Part shown: in pieces, positions 34,520 through 47,500 of the stretch | Layout: the number at the start of each line of letters is the position of its first letter | Position numbering within the stretch: position 1 is the first letter of the stretch | DNA from: Altererythrobacter aquiaggeris | GTDB lineage: Bacteria; Pseudomonadota; Alphaproteobacteria; Sphingomonadales; Sphingomonadaceae | Direction: 5' to 3' | DNA: 64,000 nucleotides | NCBI RefSeq assembly: GCF_037154015.1 | Contig: NZ_JBANRL010000001.1 | Span: 1,798,001-1,862,000, forward strand | Translations under genes and position numbers: made by a program | The notes under the pieces: model-generated | Database searches by the model: none | Told to the model about the DNA's origin: nothing | Seen by the model: only the letters and a program-made list of their open reading frames with translations

Positions 34520-35412
34520 GTTCCTACCTGCCCACGATCAAGCAGCTGCAATATCTGGTTGCGTTGCATGAACACGGGCATTTCGGACGCGCCGCAGAAG
34601 CCAGCTTCGTCTCGCAGTCCACCCTGTCCGCAGGTATCAGAGAGCTTGAATCGCTGCTCGGCGTTACATTGGTCGAGCGAACCCGCCGCGTGGTGCGGTT
34701 CACCCCGCTGGGCAATCAGGTCGTGGCCAAAGCGCACCGGCTGCTGCGCGAGGCTGAGGACCTGACCGATCTGGTGCAGGCATCGGGCCAGCCCTTGTCC
34801 GGCGAACTGCGCATGAGCGTGATCCCGACGGTTGCGCCCTTCCTGCTGCCGCGTATCCTGCCGCGGCTGCGCAAGGAACGCCCTGCGCTCAAACTGTTTT
34901 TGCGCGAAGAACCTAGCGCGGCGGCGATCGAATCGCTCAACAGCGGGCGGGCGGATTGTGTGCTGCTCGCGCTGCCCTTCGCCACCGGCGATGTGGATCA
35001 GGCGCATATTTGCGATGACAGATTGTTTGTGGCTTTTCCGAAAGATGATCCGGTGGATTTGCCCGAAACCGTTACCTCCGCCATGATCGACGAAGGCAAA
35101 CTGCTGTTACTGGAAGATGGCCATTGCCTGAAAGAACACGCGCTGGCGGCCTGTAACCGGCCCGAACTGCGCGGCAATTCGCTGATGATCGGCACCAGCC
35201 TGCATACTCTGGTGCAAATGGTCGATAACGGACTTGGCGTCACGATGTTGCCTGAAATGGCTATCGACGCCGGGATATTGCACGAAACCGAAGTGGTCGC
35301 GCGCCCGCTATCCGCCGACAACGCCAGCCGCGAAATTGCGCTGGTCTGGCGCAAAGGCTCCCCGCGCGGCGAAGAATTCGATCTCCTGGCCGAGGAATTA
35401 AGGGCGGGTTGA
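34516..35412 (+). CDS. oxyR: LysR-type peroxide-sensing regulator OxyR
   Basis: 298 residues. The N-terminal helix-turn-helix is HFGRAAEASFVSQSTLSAGI. The effector domain holds the two redox cysteines in DGHCLKEHALAAC, at residues 204 and 213; the nine-residue spacing equals that of Cys199/Cys208 in E. coli OxyR. Oxidation by hydrogen peroxide forms a disulfide that turns on defence genes such as catalase and alkyl hydroperoxide reductase. No such target is next to it here. It is coupled by a 4-bp overlap to rnd. Confidence 0.93.
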   Translation: MSSYLPTIKQLQYLVALHEHGHFGRAAEASFVSQSTLSAGIRELESLLGVTLVERTRRVVRFTPLGNQVVAKAHRLLREAEDLTDLVQASGQPLSGELRMSVIPTVAPFLLPRILPRLRKERPALKLFLREEPSAAAIESLNSGRADCVLLALPFATGDVDQAHICDDRLFVAFPKDDPVDLPETVTSAMIDEGKLLLLEDGHCLKEHALAACNRPELRGNSLMIGTSLHTLVQMVDNGLGVTMLPEMAIDAGILHETEVVARPLSADNASREIALVWRKGSPRGEEFDLLAEELRAG

Positions 35413-35837
35413 GCCTGTCGGAGACAATGTCCGCCGCAGGCCCATATCCAGCCGGAAATCCGGTTTGACCGTAAATCTGTGCTGTGGCGTAATAGGGGTT
35501 GTGTTGTAGCTGTGCCGCGCGAGAGGTTGAGGCAGCCGAAAAGGCCCCGCGCCGATCATCCACGCATCGTGTCGATCCTGCCTTTGCCCGAACGCCTGCG
35601 CCGCTAGATCGAGATAGCTCCAATTCGTTGCTGATCGGCAACGGCTGCCGGGCGAATTGAAAGTTTCCACGAACAGTAAATTGACCCCGCAGCACTTCGT
35701 TGCAAATGCTGGCCGAGGTTGCAATTTCATGACTTGATTCGCTTGTGTTTTCGCTGCTTGATTGACTGCTCGGCGATAAATTCACCCTCGCGGGGTGCGG
35801 CATAGGTGGTTCGCAAAATCGAATGAGGGCAAACATA
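35413..35837. other. spacer between oxyR and the TonB-dependent receptor
   Basis: No convincing gene. A small hairpin CCGG-AAAT-CCGG lies near 35451-35462, too short to be a sure terminator. The last 80 bases should carry the receptor promoter. Confidence 0.4.
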
Positions 35838-38189
35838 ATGTCATTGGCACGGTTTTTTACGACTTCCGCGATCGTCCCGATTGCAGCAATGCTGACAGTC
35901 GCTGCACCCGCAGCCGCACAATCCACTGATTCAGAGCAGGAGGCGGCTGCCGAACAAAGCGGTGTTCGCACCATCATCGTCACAGCGCAGCGGCGCGAGC
36001 AGGACATTCAGGACGTCCCCGTATCGGTGACAGCCATCAATCAGGACACGCTGGCTGCGATAAACAGCAGCGGCCAGGACATTCGCGTCTTGTCCGCCCG
36101 CGTTCCCAGCCTGATTGTCGAATCTTCCTTCGGACGGACCTTTCCGCGTTTCTACATCCGCGGCCTGGGCAACACGGACTTCGACTTCAACGCGTCGCAA
36201 CCGGTCAGTCTTGTTCTAGATGATGTCGTGCTGGAAAATCCGATCCTCAAAGGTTTTCCGATTTTTGATGTCCAGCAGGTCGAGGTTTTGCGCGGCCCGC
36301 AGGGAACATTGTTCGGTCGCAACACGCCTGCCGGCATCGTAAAGTTCGATTCGGTAAAACCGCGTGATTACGCCGATGGCTATGCAAGCGTGAGCGTGGG
36401 CCGGTTTGGCAATATCAATACCGAAGCAGCCGTCGGCGGGCCGCTGGGTGATCAGGTTAATGTCCGCCTATCCGCGCTGTACCAGCGCCAGGACGATTAC
36501 GTTGATAATGTCCTTCCCGGCGGCACAACCGAGAACGCGCTGGGCGGGTTCGACGAATTCGCCTTCCGCGCACAGTTCGATTTTGAACTGACCGACAATT
36601 TCGATCTGCTTCTGACCGGGCAGTTGCGCGATCTTGACGGAACGGCCCGAATTTTCCGGGCGAACAATTTCACGCGCGGGCAGTCCGGCCTGAACGAAAA
36701 CTTCAGCCGCAGCACTGTCTCGGTCGATGGCCAGAACGAGCAGACCGTTCAAACAAGCAATGCTTCGGCCCGCGCGACGTGGGATGTCGGGCCGGTCTCG
36801 GTCATTGCGGTTACCAGCTACTGGAATGGCCGCGCCGCATCGGTTGGCGACGTCGATGGCGGATTCGGCGCGAACTTCCTGCCGCCCGCCTTAACCGGCC
36901 CCGGCCAAATTCCGTTCACTGCAGAAACGCAGGATACGATCCCCAACCTTGACCAGTTTACGCAGGAACTGCGGATTGCCAGCAACGGCAATGGCCCGTT
37001 GAGCTATCAGGCGGGCATCTTCTATTTTGACGAATCGCTGGAAATTGTCAGCAACAACTTCTCGACGCTAGGCGATCCGCTCAACGCGCCGGGCGGCATC
37101 AACATCGTCGTATCGCAAGAACAACAGAGCGAGGCTCTGGGTATTTTCGGTTCGTTGACTTACGAATTGTCCGACCAGCTCAGCATCAGTGGCGGGGTCC
37201 GCTACAATGACGATTCACGCGATTTCGTGGTCGTGCGCAGTCAGGACACGCAGTTCCCGACATTCCTGCAAAACCCGCTCGGGACGGTCACCCGCTCGGT
37301 TAGCGATGATACGATCACATGGGATCTGAGCGCGACATACGCGGCAAGCAACGATGTCAATCTGTACGCAAAAGTAGCGCGCGGCTATCGCGCGCCGAGC
37401 ATTCAGGGCCGCGTCCTGTTCCCGCCAGCGACGCCCACCCCGCTTGAAGACGGCGTGACCATCGGCGATTCGGAGACAATCACTTCTTACGAAGCCGGGA
37501 TCAAATCGACATTCCTCGATGGCCGGGCGCGGGTGAACCTTTCGGGTTTCTATTTCAATCTCAACGATGCCCAACTCACCGCGGTGGGCGGTTCGGTTAA
37601 CGCAAACCGTTTGATCAATGCCGATAATGTGCGCGGCTATGGTTTTGAGCTGGACGCGGAACTGGCGCCGACAGACAATCTGCTTCTGACAGCCGGCCTT
37701 AGTTACAACCACACCGAGATTCAGGATGCGGGCCTGACCACCGCTGCGTGCGGCGCGGTGCGCGTTGATACCTTCCCCGATGTCTCCTTGTGTACAATCC
37801 TTGATCCGATTGTGACGCCCGCGGCTCCGTTCTCGGCAGCGATCGTAAGCATCGATGGCAATTCTTTGCCGCAGGCTCCGCGCTGGATCGCCAACTGGAC
37901 CGCGCGCTACAGCATCCCGGTTGGCAATGGCGAAATCTATGCCTTCACCGACTGGGCCTATCGCTCGCGGATCAACTTCTTTTTGTATGAAGCGCTTGAA
38001 TTCCAGGATGCAAGCCAGCTCGAAGGCGGCGTTCGCGCAGGCTACAAGACTGACGCTTTCGAGGTGGCTGCCTTTGTGCGCAACATAACCGATGACGCGT
38101 CCGCTGTCGGTGCAATCGACTTCAATAATCTGACGGCGCTGATCAACGAACCCCGCGTCTGGGGCGTGTCGGCAGCGATCAATTTCTAA
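35838..38189 (+). CDS. TonB-dependent outer-membrane receptor
   Basis: 783 residues from ATG 35838, which has GAGGG 8 bases upstream and gives the signal peptide MSLARFFTTSAIVPIAAMLT ending in AAAQ. The TonB box is probably IIVTAQRREQDIQDVPVSV. The plug domain runs to about residue 170 (VEVLRGPQGTLFGRNTPAGIV), and the 22-strand barrel ends in INEPRVWGVSAAINF with terminal Phe. The subfamily with QRRE.DIQDVPVSV is very frequent in sphingomonads and imports siderophores, vitamin B12 or plant-type compounds. No regulator or enzyme nearby tells the substrate. Confidence 0.94.
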   Translation: MSLARFFTTSAIVPIAAMLTVAAPAAAQSTDSEQEAAAEQSGVRTIIVTAQRREQDIQDVPVSVTAINQDTLAAINSSGQDIRVLSARVPSLIVESSFGRTFPRFYIRGLGNTDFDFNASQPVSLVLDDVVLENPILKGFPIFDVQQVEVLRGPQGTLFGRNTPAGIVKFDSVKPRDYADGYASVSVGRFGNINTEAAVGGPLGDQVNVRLSALYQRQDDYVDNVLPGGTTENALGGFDEFAFRAQFDFELTDNFDLLLTGQLRDLDGTARIFRANNFTRGQSGLNENFSRSTVSVDGQNEQTVQTSNASARATWDVGPVSVIAVTSYWNGRAASVGDVDGGFGANFLPPALTGPGQIPFTAETQDTIPNLDQFTQELRIASNGNGPLSYQAGIFYFDESLEIVSNNFSTLGDPLNAPGGINIVVSQEQQSEALGIFGSLTYELSDQLSISGGVRYNDDSRDFVVVRSQDTQFPTFLQNPLGTVTRSVSDDTITWDLSATYAASNDVNLYAKVARGYRAPSIQGRVLFPPATPTPLEDGVTIGDSETITSYEAGIKSTFLDGRARVNLSGFYFNLNDAQLTAVGGSVNANRLINADNVRGYGFELDAELAPTDNLLLTAGLSYNHTEIQDAGLTTAACGAVRVDTFPDVSLCTILDPIVTPAAPFSAAIVSIDGNSLPQAPRWIANWTARYSIPVGNGEIYAFTDWAYRSRINFFLYEALEFQDASQLEGGVRAGYKTDAFEVAAFVRNITDDASAVGAIDFNNLTALINEPRVWGVSAAINF

Positions 38190-38208
38190 GCACCTTCGTC
38201 GGCATGAA

Positions 38209-38244
38209 ATGGGCCCCGTATCGCAGGATGCGGGGCCCATTTTT
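38209..38244 (+). terminator. strong Rho-independent terminator after the receptor gene
   Basis: ATGGGCCCCG pairs with CGGGGCCCAT around a 12-base loop and is followed by TTTTT. It lies 19 bp past the receptor stop. Confidence 0.9.
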
Positions 38245-38314
38245 CATGACGTCAAGGCTGGCCCTGCGCCGCGTTAATTTGCGACACAGCCAACTGCGGA
38301 AATTCTACCAGAAA

Positions 38315-38381
38315 CGGACTGGCAGCTTTCCGGGCATTTCAGATAAAAGCGGCCTGTCTGCTAACGACCCCGAAGCGGACA
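38315..38381. repeat. possible degenerate intergenic repeat, copy 1
   Basis: The segment has ACTGGCAGCTTTCC followed later by GCGGACAT. A related pair, ACTGGAAGCTTTCC and GCGGACAT, stands at 49264-49293, and a shorter ACGGCAGCTTTC lies near 7415. All three are in non-coding DNA. The match is short and its meaning uncertain. Confidence 0.35.
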
Positions 38382-38568
38382 TCGCTGACAGCAAGTTTCT
38401 TTCCCTAAATCTGCCATTTAATCAGACAGAACTTAAAGGCCGAAATTAGGCCGGTATCGGAATGGCGGTGTGTGGCCGTTGCAGATTACAAACCCGCCAG
38501 ACGACTTTTGGTTTGCTTCCCTTCCGCGCTGATCGGCGACCCTGGCTTGTAAAGCTTTCCCCCGGCAC

Positions 38569-41500
38569 TCAGAAACTCACCCGCACTCCTGCCCGCAACC
38601 CCATGCTATTGTAGTCGCCGGAAATATCGCCTTCGATCTGGAAGAAACCGGAGATTGGGCTTGTGCCATCAAGCGACAGGCCTGCTTCGAGATGCGCATA
38701 AGTTTCGATCGGATTGTTACTGAAACTCAAAACGTCAGGGCCGGCAATGAACCGTGCGGTGCCGTCGCCTCCGAATTCAATTACCGCACTGGCATTCAGA
38801 TGATAGCCGATCACCATGCCGCTGGCCCGATCCGCTTGTCCGCCCATCCTCAGGCCTGCGATGCCGCGCAGGCCGTCCATCGTATCGAACGCGAAGCTGT
38901 GAACGTCGATGGCAATATTATCGAGTTTGCTTTGCTGGAATTCGATGCTCGCTTGCGGTTCCAGGAAGAATGCGCCGCCGCCAGTTCGATAACCCATCTG
39001 GATACGTCCGCCATAGGCATTGCCATCCGCCTTCCCGTTGAATGCGCCCGCCGTCGGATCGTTCAAATCCCCCTTTATGAAATCATATTTGAGCAGTGCT
39101 TCGGCAAATAAGCCACCTTGCCGATAGCTGGCCGATGCCCCCAGGTTGAACACGCCGAAATCGGCACCGTTGCCATTGGCCGCAAACTTTAGCTGCGACG
39201 ACAGGTAACCTGCCGTCAGGCCAAAGGCGGAAGCATCCCCTCGGGCAAAATCAAGTCCGGCCTGAAGCCCGAAATAATCCTGTGAGTAATCGAGCACCGC
39301 ATCGACGCGGGCGAGCCCCACCGTCTGGGAAAATTCCTCATCACGATCAGAAGTTGCCCCGTAAAATGTCAGCCACAGGGGCTGATTGGCCTCCGCCTGG
39401 CGTGCATGTACACGGTGATCGGCCCAGGCATCGGCGCTGCGATACCATAGCGACGACGCAGCCTCCGCAAGCTTGGTCGCCTCGAAAACGCGCGCTGTGA
39501 CCGTCCTGCCAAATACGAAGTCGGAATTGCGCACATCATAATCGAACGAGTAGGCCAGGAAGGGCGTGACGTTCAGATCATCTGATGACAGCACGAACGC
39601 GGTTTCATCTGTTCCTGCTGAAGCGTCAACCACTACAATTGTGTCGCCCAGTCCGAGCCCAGAGGTCAGATTGTTAATCTGGATGACGGTGGTGCCAGTC
39701 GCAGAACCAGAGACGACCAACCGGTCGGCCGTTCCGGCATTGAAATCGACGTCAAGCGCAAGGCTGCCCCCCAGTCCGACAAAATTTCCGGTGGTGGTGA
39801 GCGAACCGCCAGCCTGTCCGTTCATCAGGGTGATCGAGCCACTATTGGACAGCGTCTCCAGACCAGTGAACGTGGCAGTGGAAGCAACCGACAGAATGCC
39901 GCTGTTGAGTAGCTTGTCGTTACCGCCGCCAAAATCGCTCGCGCCATCAGCGATGAATGTGCCGGAATTGTCGAAGGTGTCGTCGCCACCGGCAAAAAGA
40001 ATGGCAGATCCGGTCAAACCGCTGTTGGTCAGAGTAATCGGGCCGGTTGCAGCCGAACTGGCAAAAACCGCGTAATTGCTCCCAGACAGCGTACCGCTGT
40101 TGGCAATGTTTGCTGCGCCGCCAACCGTTGACACAGCAACGCCTGCATTGCCGCCAAAAGTCGTTCCGGACAGATTGAGTGTAATGATCCCGCTGCCGCC
40201 GGTCACGGCTGAAACGCCGGCAAGCGACCCCATGATGTCGCCATTGCCGGAAACGAGGACATCGCCGCCTGTGCCGCCCGAAGCATTGGCCAGAATCCCA
40301 TTGCCGCCAAAGCCGAATATCTCATCTACATCGGTGACAGAAATCGCGCCGCCATTCGAAGCAAGATTGGCACCATCTCCGGCATTGCCGCGCACCAAGT
40401 CAAGATTATTAATAATAATATCCGCGCCAGCCGTGGTGATCGCAATACCATCGGTGCCGCCAGTAATGTTGCCCGAGCTGCCTTGCACAGTAATGTGAGC
40501 CGTTGCGCCTGTGGAAACAGCGTAAATGCCCTGCGCGCCGGTACCCACCACGTCGGCGGTGGAGGCCAGTGTGACCGTGGTGGTGCCATCGGTCGCCAAA
40601 GTGCGGATACCGGCATTGCCGCCCGTCACATCATCCATGTTCAGCACGATCGCGCCTGCGCCCAAATCTCGCGCGTCGATTCCGCTTTCGCCGCCCGTTA
40701 CACTCCCGGCGCGGCTATCTACTGTAACGCCGCCACCATTGGAGAAGGCATTGATCCCGTTATAGCGAGATCCCGTGACATCGCCCGTAATTATCCGGAC
40801 AGCGCCTGCACCGTCATTGCCCGCGAGTATCCCGAAGCCCCCGCCAGCCACGCTGCCCGCAGTGCTGTCCACGGTGATCGCGCCGCTGTCGGAGAAGGCG
40901 CTGATGCCATTGTAGTTTGTGCCGGTCACATCGGCTGTCGTCAACGAAACCTCCCCAGCGCCAATCGACCGCGCGTAGATGCCGCTGTTGCCGCCCATGA
41001 CGCTGCCCGCGCTGGTATCAACCGTAATCGCGCCGCCTTTGTTGGAGCGAGCAAAGATGCCGAAGCCGGCGGCGCCGGTGACATCGCCGATTGCGGCGGC
41101 GCCGCCAATATCAATCTCGCCGTTGCCGACAGCCACGATGCCGCTGCCGTTGAGGCCGTAAAAGCTTCCCCCACCAACCGTCAGCATGCCATATTTGCCA
41201 TTGCCGGAGACCCCGCCAACCAAGCCGCTGCCCTGGATCGAGATGTTGCCAGTGCTCGCGCTCGCCACGATGCCGTTGCCGCCGATGCCAAGGATGGCGC
41301 TGACTGCATTGACTGTGATGTCTCCGCCATTTGACGCAAGGTCCAGACCATCACCGCTCTGTCCGGTCACACTGCCAAAATTATCGACCAGTAGATCCGC
41401 GCCAGCCGTGGTTATCGCGATACCATCGGTCCCTCCGGTGACGTTGCCCGACATTCCCCGCACGGTGATATTTGCCAGCGTACCCGCTGAAGATGCGGAG

Positions 41501-44500
41501 ATGCCTCTACCATCGATGCCAATGACATCGGCAGTCGATCCCAGCGTAATCGTGGTCGCACCGGTTTCCGCATAGCTTAGGATGCCGTCGCCGCCGCTGG
41601 TCACATCATTGACGGTGATGGTAAGGTCTCCGCTGCCGTAATTTCCAGCAAAGATGCCTCTGACGCGGCCAACCACTGTGCCCGCACTGCTATCGACCGT
41701 CAGATCGGTGCCAAAGTTGAACGCAGCGATGCCAGATGCGAAAGTCCCGGTCGCATCCGCGCTGGTGATGCTCAGCGCGCCGCTACCGGTGTTGCGAGCA
41801 TTGATGCCATAACCTCGGCCCAACACGCTGCCGGCGCTGCTGTCGATGGTGAGATCGGTGCCGGAGCTCAAAGCACGGATACCTGAACCCTTTGTCCCGG
41901 TCACATCCGCGATGGTGAGGCTCAGCACCCCGCTGCCAAAGTTGTTAGCGACGATGCCATAGCTGTTGCCCAACACGCTGCCCGCGCTGCTGTCGATGAT
42001 GAGATCGGTGCCGTAGTTGCGCGCGAACACGCCGGTTGCGTAACTTCCGGTCACATCGGCGCTGGTGATGCTCAACAAGCCGCTACCGTTATTGGCTGCG
42101 TAAATGCCATAATAGCCACCCGCCACGCTGCCCGCGCTGCTGTCGATGACGATGCCGCCCATGCCGCCAGTGGTCTGCGCAAATATGCCGTTTGCATTGG
42201 TGCTGGTAACATCGCCGATTGCAGCGGTGCCGCCAATATCAATGCTGCCACTGGTGACCGCCACAATGCCGGCGCCATTGACGCCGTAAACTGGCAGGCC
42301 GCCAATCACGAGACTGCTGCGGGCACCTGTACCGGCGATCCCGCCAACCAGGCCGCTGCCCTGGATCGAGATATCGCCCGTGCCCGCGTCAGCCACAATA
42401 CCATTGCCGCCGGTGCCGAGGATCGTGTCGACCGCATTAACCGTGATGCTGCCGCCGTTTGACGCAAGGTTCAGACCATCGCCGTTCTGGCCGGTCACGC
42501 TGTCGAGATTATCGACCAGTATGTCCGCGCCCATGGTGCTGATCGCAATTCCGTCGGTGCCGCCAGTCACATCGCCCGACAACCCCTGCACGGCGATGCT
42601 GGCCAGCGCGCCGCTTGAAGATGCCGATATCCCCTCAGCAGTGGTGCTGATGACATTGGCAGTTGATCCCAGCGCGATCGTGGTCGCACCGGTTCTGGAA
42701 TAGCTGCGGATGCCGATGGTATCGCCGGCGACGTCATCGACCGTGATTGACAGTGCGCCGCTGCCGTAATTGCGGGCACTGATGCCAATATCACCGCCCG
42801 CAATGCTGCCCGCGCTGCTGTCAATGGTGAGATCGGTGCCGCTATTTTGCGCATCAATGCCATTACCGTTCATCGCGGTCACATGCGCGCTGGTAATGCC
42901 TAGCGCGCCGCTGCCATAGTTGGCGGCAGTGATGCCACCCGTCACGCTGCCCGCAATGCTGTTGATCTGTATTCCAGTACCGAAATTGAAGGCACGGATG
43001 CCATCACCTCTTGGACCGGTACTTGCCACATCAGCGCTGGTGATGCTTATCATTCCGGTTCCGAAGTTGAACGCAGAGATGCCATTCTCGCTGCCTGATA
43101 CCCTGCCCGCGCTGCTGTCGACGATGAGATCAGTGCCAAAATTGTTCGCGCGGATGCCTTCAGCCCTTGCGCTTGATCCCGTCACATCAGCGCTCGTGAT
43201 CCTCAGCACGCCGCCATAGTTCTCGGCACGGATGCCGGTCACGCCTGATATGCTGCCCGCTGCGCTGTCGATGGTCAGGTTGGTGCCATCGTTGCGCGCG
43301 AAGATGCCAGTTCCGACCATCCCGGTTACATCTGCACTGGTAATGCTCAGCGCGCCGCTGCCGATGTTGATAGCCGCAATGCCAGTACCATAACCGGCAA
43401 CGCTGCCCGCGCTGCTGTTGATGGTGATGCCGCCCATGCCGCCGGTGGTCTGCGCGAATATTCCGGAAGCGTTGGTGCTGGTGACATCTCCAATGGCGGT
43501 TGCGCCGCCGATATCGATGCTGCCGCTGGTGACCGCCACAATGCCAGAGCCATTCACGCCATATACTGTCGTGCCGCCAACAGTAATGTCGCCCCGCGGG
43601 CCAGTCCCGGTAATCCCGCCAACCAGGCCGCTGCCCTGGATGGAAATGTCGCCTCCGTCGGCAAATGCGAAGATGCCGTTGCCGATCGTGCCGGTAATCG
43701 TATCAACCGCATTTATCGTTATGTTTCCGCCGTTCGACTGCGCGTTGATACCATCGCCGTTCAGACTGGTTACCCGGCCGAGATTGTCGACCAGAATATC
43801 CGCGCCCACCGTTTCGATGCCCACACCATCGGTCGCGCCAGTGATCGTGCCGGACATGCCCTGCACGGTGATGCCGGCTGAAGCGCCCGTGGACGCCGCC
43901 CGGATGCCCTGGGCGCCCGCACCCACAACATCGGCGTTGGACGCAAGCGAAATCGAGGTCGCACCTTCGGATGCTTGCGTAAAGATGCCGGCCCTTCCGG
44001 CGTTGACATCATTCGCATACAGCTGGATCGCACCTGCGTCGGTATCTTCCGCAAAAATCCCCGTGGCACCGCTTGTTACGCGGCCTCCGCTGCTATCCAA
44101 GGTGACACCGCCGCCGGTGGAAAAGGCAAAGATGCCTACGCTTCTGGCAGTAACATCTGCCGTTGTAACCGAGACTGCGCCCCCGCCCAGCGCTGTTGCC
44201 ACCAGTCCGAAATAGCCCAAGACACTGCCCGCGCTGCTGTCCACGGTAACTGCGCCGCCGTTGGAATAGGCATTGATGCCGAAATTCTCTGTGCCGGTGA
44301 CATCTGCCGTAGTGACCGAGACCGCGCCCGCCCCAAAATCTTGCGCAAACACCCCGCTGAAGTAACCCGACACACTGCCCGCACTGCTGTCGATAGTTAT
44401 CCCGCCGCCATTGGAGCGAGCAAGGATGCCAAGGCCATTGTTGCCGGTAACATCGCCGATCGCAGCCACGCCGCCGATATTGATCGCACCGTCGCTGACC

Positions 44501-47500
44501 GCCACTATGCCGCTGCCGCCGGCACCGAACAGTGTCTGAGCGCCTAGCATTATATCGCCAGACGGCCCCGTGCCGGTAATCCCGCCAACCAGGCCGCTGC
44601 CCTGGATCGAGATATCGCCCGTGACAGCATCGGCCACAATACCGGTTCCGCCGAGGCCAAGGACGGTGTCGACCGCATTGACAGTAATGCTGCCGCCGTT
44701 TGACGCAAGGTTCAGACCATCACCGTTCTGGCCGGTTACACTGTCGAGATTATCGACCACTATGTCCGCGCCCATGGTATCTATCGCGATGCCATCGGTG
44801 CCGCCGGTCACATTGCCTGACATCCCCTGCACGGTGATGCTGGCGAGCGCGGCTCTTGAAGAAGCCAGGATACCCGCGCCGGTCGCGCCGACAACATCGG
44901 AAACCGTCAGCACTACCGTGCCAGCGCCTTGTTCCACAGCGGTTATACCCGAACTCCCACCGGTTACCGTTCCTGCGCTGCTATCCAACGCGATCCCTCC
45001 ACCTGCGGAGAGGACAAATATTCCGGAAGCGCCGCTTCCCGATACATCAGCCGTCGTAACGGTAACTGCTGAACCACCATAATTGCGCGCATTGATCCCG
45101 AATGTTTCCCCCGTGACTGTGCCGCGTGTGCTGTCCACCCGGGTGAACGCATCCGAAAACACCGCGATGCCATCACCGTTCGAGCTGGTTACATCAGCGG
45201 TCGTTACATCAACTGCGCCTGTAAAATTGGCTGCACTTATGCCGTAAGTAGCACCATTTACCCTGCCGGCGGTCGTATCGATGGAAATTACATTGCCATA
45301 GGCGCGTGCGATGATGCCGGTTCCGTTCGTACCGGTCACATCCGCGCTGGTGATGCTCAGCGCGCCGCTGCCGGTGTTGTTCGCAGAGATGCCAGAATCG
45401 CCGCCCGCCACGCTGCCTGCGCTGCTGTCGATCGTGAGATCGGTGCCGCGATTGTCAGCAAGAATGCCCGATCCGTTGGCACCGGTCACATCCGCGCTGG
45501 TGATGCTCAGCGCGCCGCTGCCGCCGTTGATCGCAGAGATACCATCACTGCCACCCGCCACGCTGCCCGCGCCGCTGTCGATCGTGAGATCGGTGCCGCG
45601 ATTGCTGGCAAAAATGCCGAATTGGGTCTTTCCGGTAACATCCGCGCTGGTGAGTCTCAGCGCCCCGCTGCCATTGTTGCTAGCGAGGATGCCATTGCGG
45701 GAGCCGGTGACGCTGCCCGCGCTGCTGTCGATTGTGAGATCGGTGCCGACGTTGAGCGCATAGACACCGAATGAGACTGCCCCGGTCACGTCCGCGCTGG
45801 TGATGCTCAACCCCCCGCTGCCGAAATTGAATGCACGGATGCCGCCATACCCGCCAGCCACGCTGCCCGCGCTGCTGTCGATGACGAGATCGGTGCCGCG
45901 ATTGTTGGCAGTAATGCCGAATCGGCTATTACTGGTAACATCCGCACTGGTGATGCTGATCATCCCGCTGCCATAGTTGAGCCCGATGATGCCAGAGGCG
46001 GCACCCGACACACTGCCTGCGCTGCTGTCGATGGCGATGTCGCCCATGCCGCCGCTGGTCCGTGCAAGTATGCCGTATCCGTTGGCGCTGGTAACATCGC
46101 CAATTGCAGTGGTGCCGCCAATATCGATGTTGCCGCTGGTAACCGCAAGAATGCCCGATCCATTGGCGCCCAAAAGTGCTGTGCCGCCAAATGTGATCGT
46201 GCCGTAAGCACCGGTGCCGGTAATCCCGCCAACCAGGCCGCTGCCCTGGATCGAGATATCGCCCGCCCCTGCGTCAGCCACAATACCGTTGCCGCCGGTG
46301 CCAAGGATGGTGCCCACCCCGGTTATGGCGATGTTGCCGCCGCTTGACGCAAGGTTCAGGCCATCGCCCGCATTTCCGGTGACGCTGTCCAGGTCGCGGA
46401 CCAGAATATCTGCACCCACCGTACCGATCGCCAGACCACCAGTCCCGCCGGTCACACTGCCCCCGCTGCCTTGCACGGTAATGTCCGCCGCAGCGCCGGT
46501 GGAGGTAGCGCGGATACCTTGCACATTCGTTCCCACCACATCGGCGGTTGACGCCAAAGTGATCGTGGTCGCGCCATCGGCCGCCAGCGTGCTGATGCCG
46601 ATCCGGGCACCGGTTACATCGTCCACATTCAGCGCGATTGCGCCTGCGCCAGTATCTTGCGCCCTGACGCCGATACGCCCTCCGCTGACCTTTCCGCCGG
46701 TGCTATCTACCGTGATCCCGCCGCCATCCGACGTGGCGCTGATGCCGTGATAGCTTTGGCCAGTTACATTGGCGGCGATAATGCTGATCGCACCTCCGCC
46801 GACAGCGTAGGCCTGTATGCCTTCAATCCCGCTGATGACCGTGCCCGCGCTACTGTCGATCGTAATCCTGCCGCCATCCGTGGAAGCAGAGATGCCATTG
46901 TTACCCCCGGTTCTCAGGTAGGCTGTGGTTATGTCCACCGACCCTCCACCTATGTCCCTCGCAACTATTCCGCCGCGCCCGGTGATGATGTCGCCCGCGC
47001 TGGTATCCACCGTCACACCGCCGCCATCGGAGAAAGCTGCAACTGCAAAGCCGCCAGCGGTCGTCACATTGCCGGTCGTTACGCTGACCGCCCCGGCGCC
47101 AGTATCTCTTGCACGGACGCCATCGATCCTGGCTGTAACGGTGCCGTTGCTGCTGTCGATGCTGAGACCGCCGCCAGACGAGGTGGCCAGGATGCCGGTA
47201 TCGGCTGTTGTGCTGAGATTCGTGGGCGTTGTGTCATCGCCAATGATAATGGTCAGATCATCAACAGCCACATCGATTTTGCCGACCGGCGTGGGCGATA
47301 CGCACAGGATGGTGCTTCCCGCAGCCAGCGGGTTTGGCGTGACCGTGCATTCGGCCGGCACTTCTTGTGCTGCTGCCGGGGCCGAAATCGCAATCGCCAT
47401 CGCGCTTGCGGCGGCGGTCAGGGGCATTATGCCTTTTCTGAATAATGCGTCTGTTACCGCGCAAACTGTAGCGCCGAATGCATCCTTCTCGCATCCGGCC

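Noticed and set aside
40000-47000. Possible CRISPR-like array because of regular repeats
   Set aside because: The period of about 150 bp, the single open frame and the degenerate units show protein repeats, not spacers between identical short repeats.
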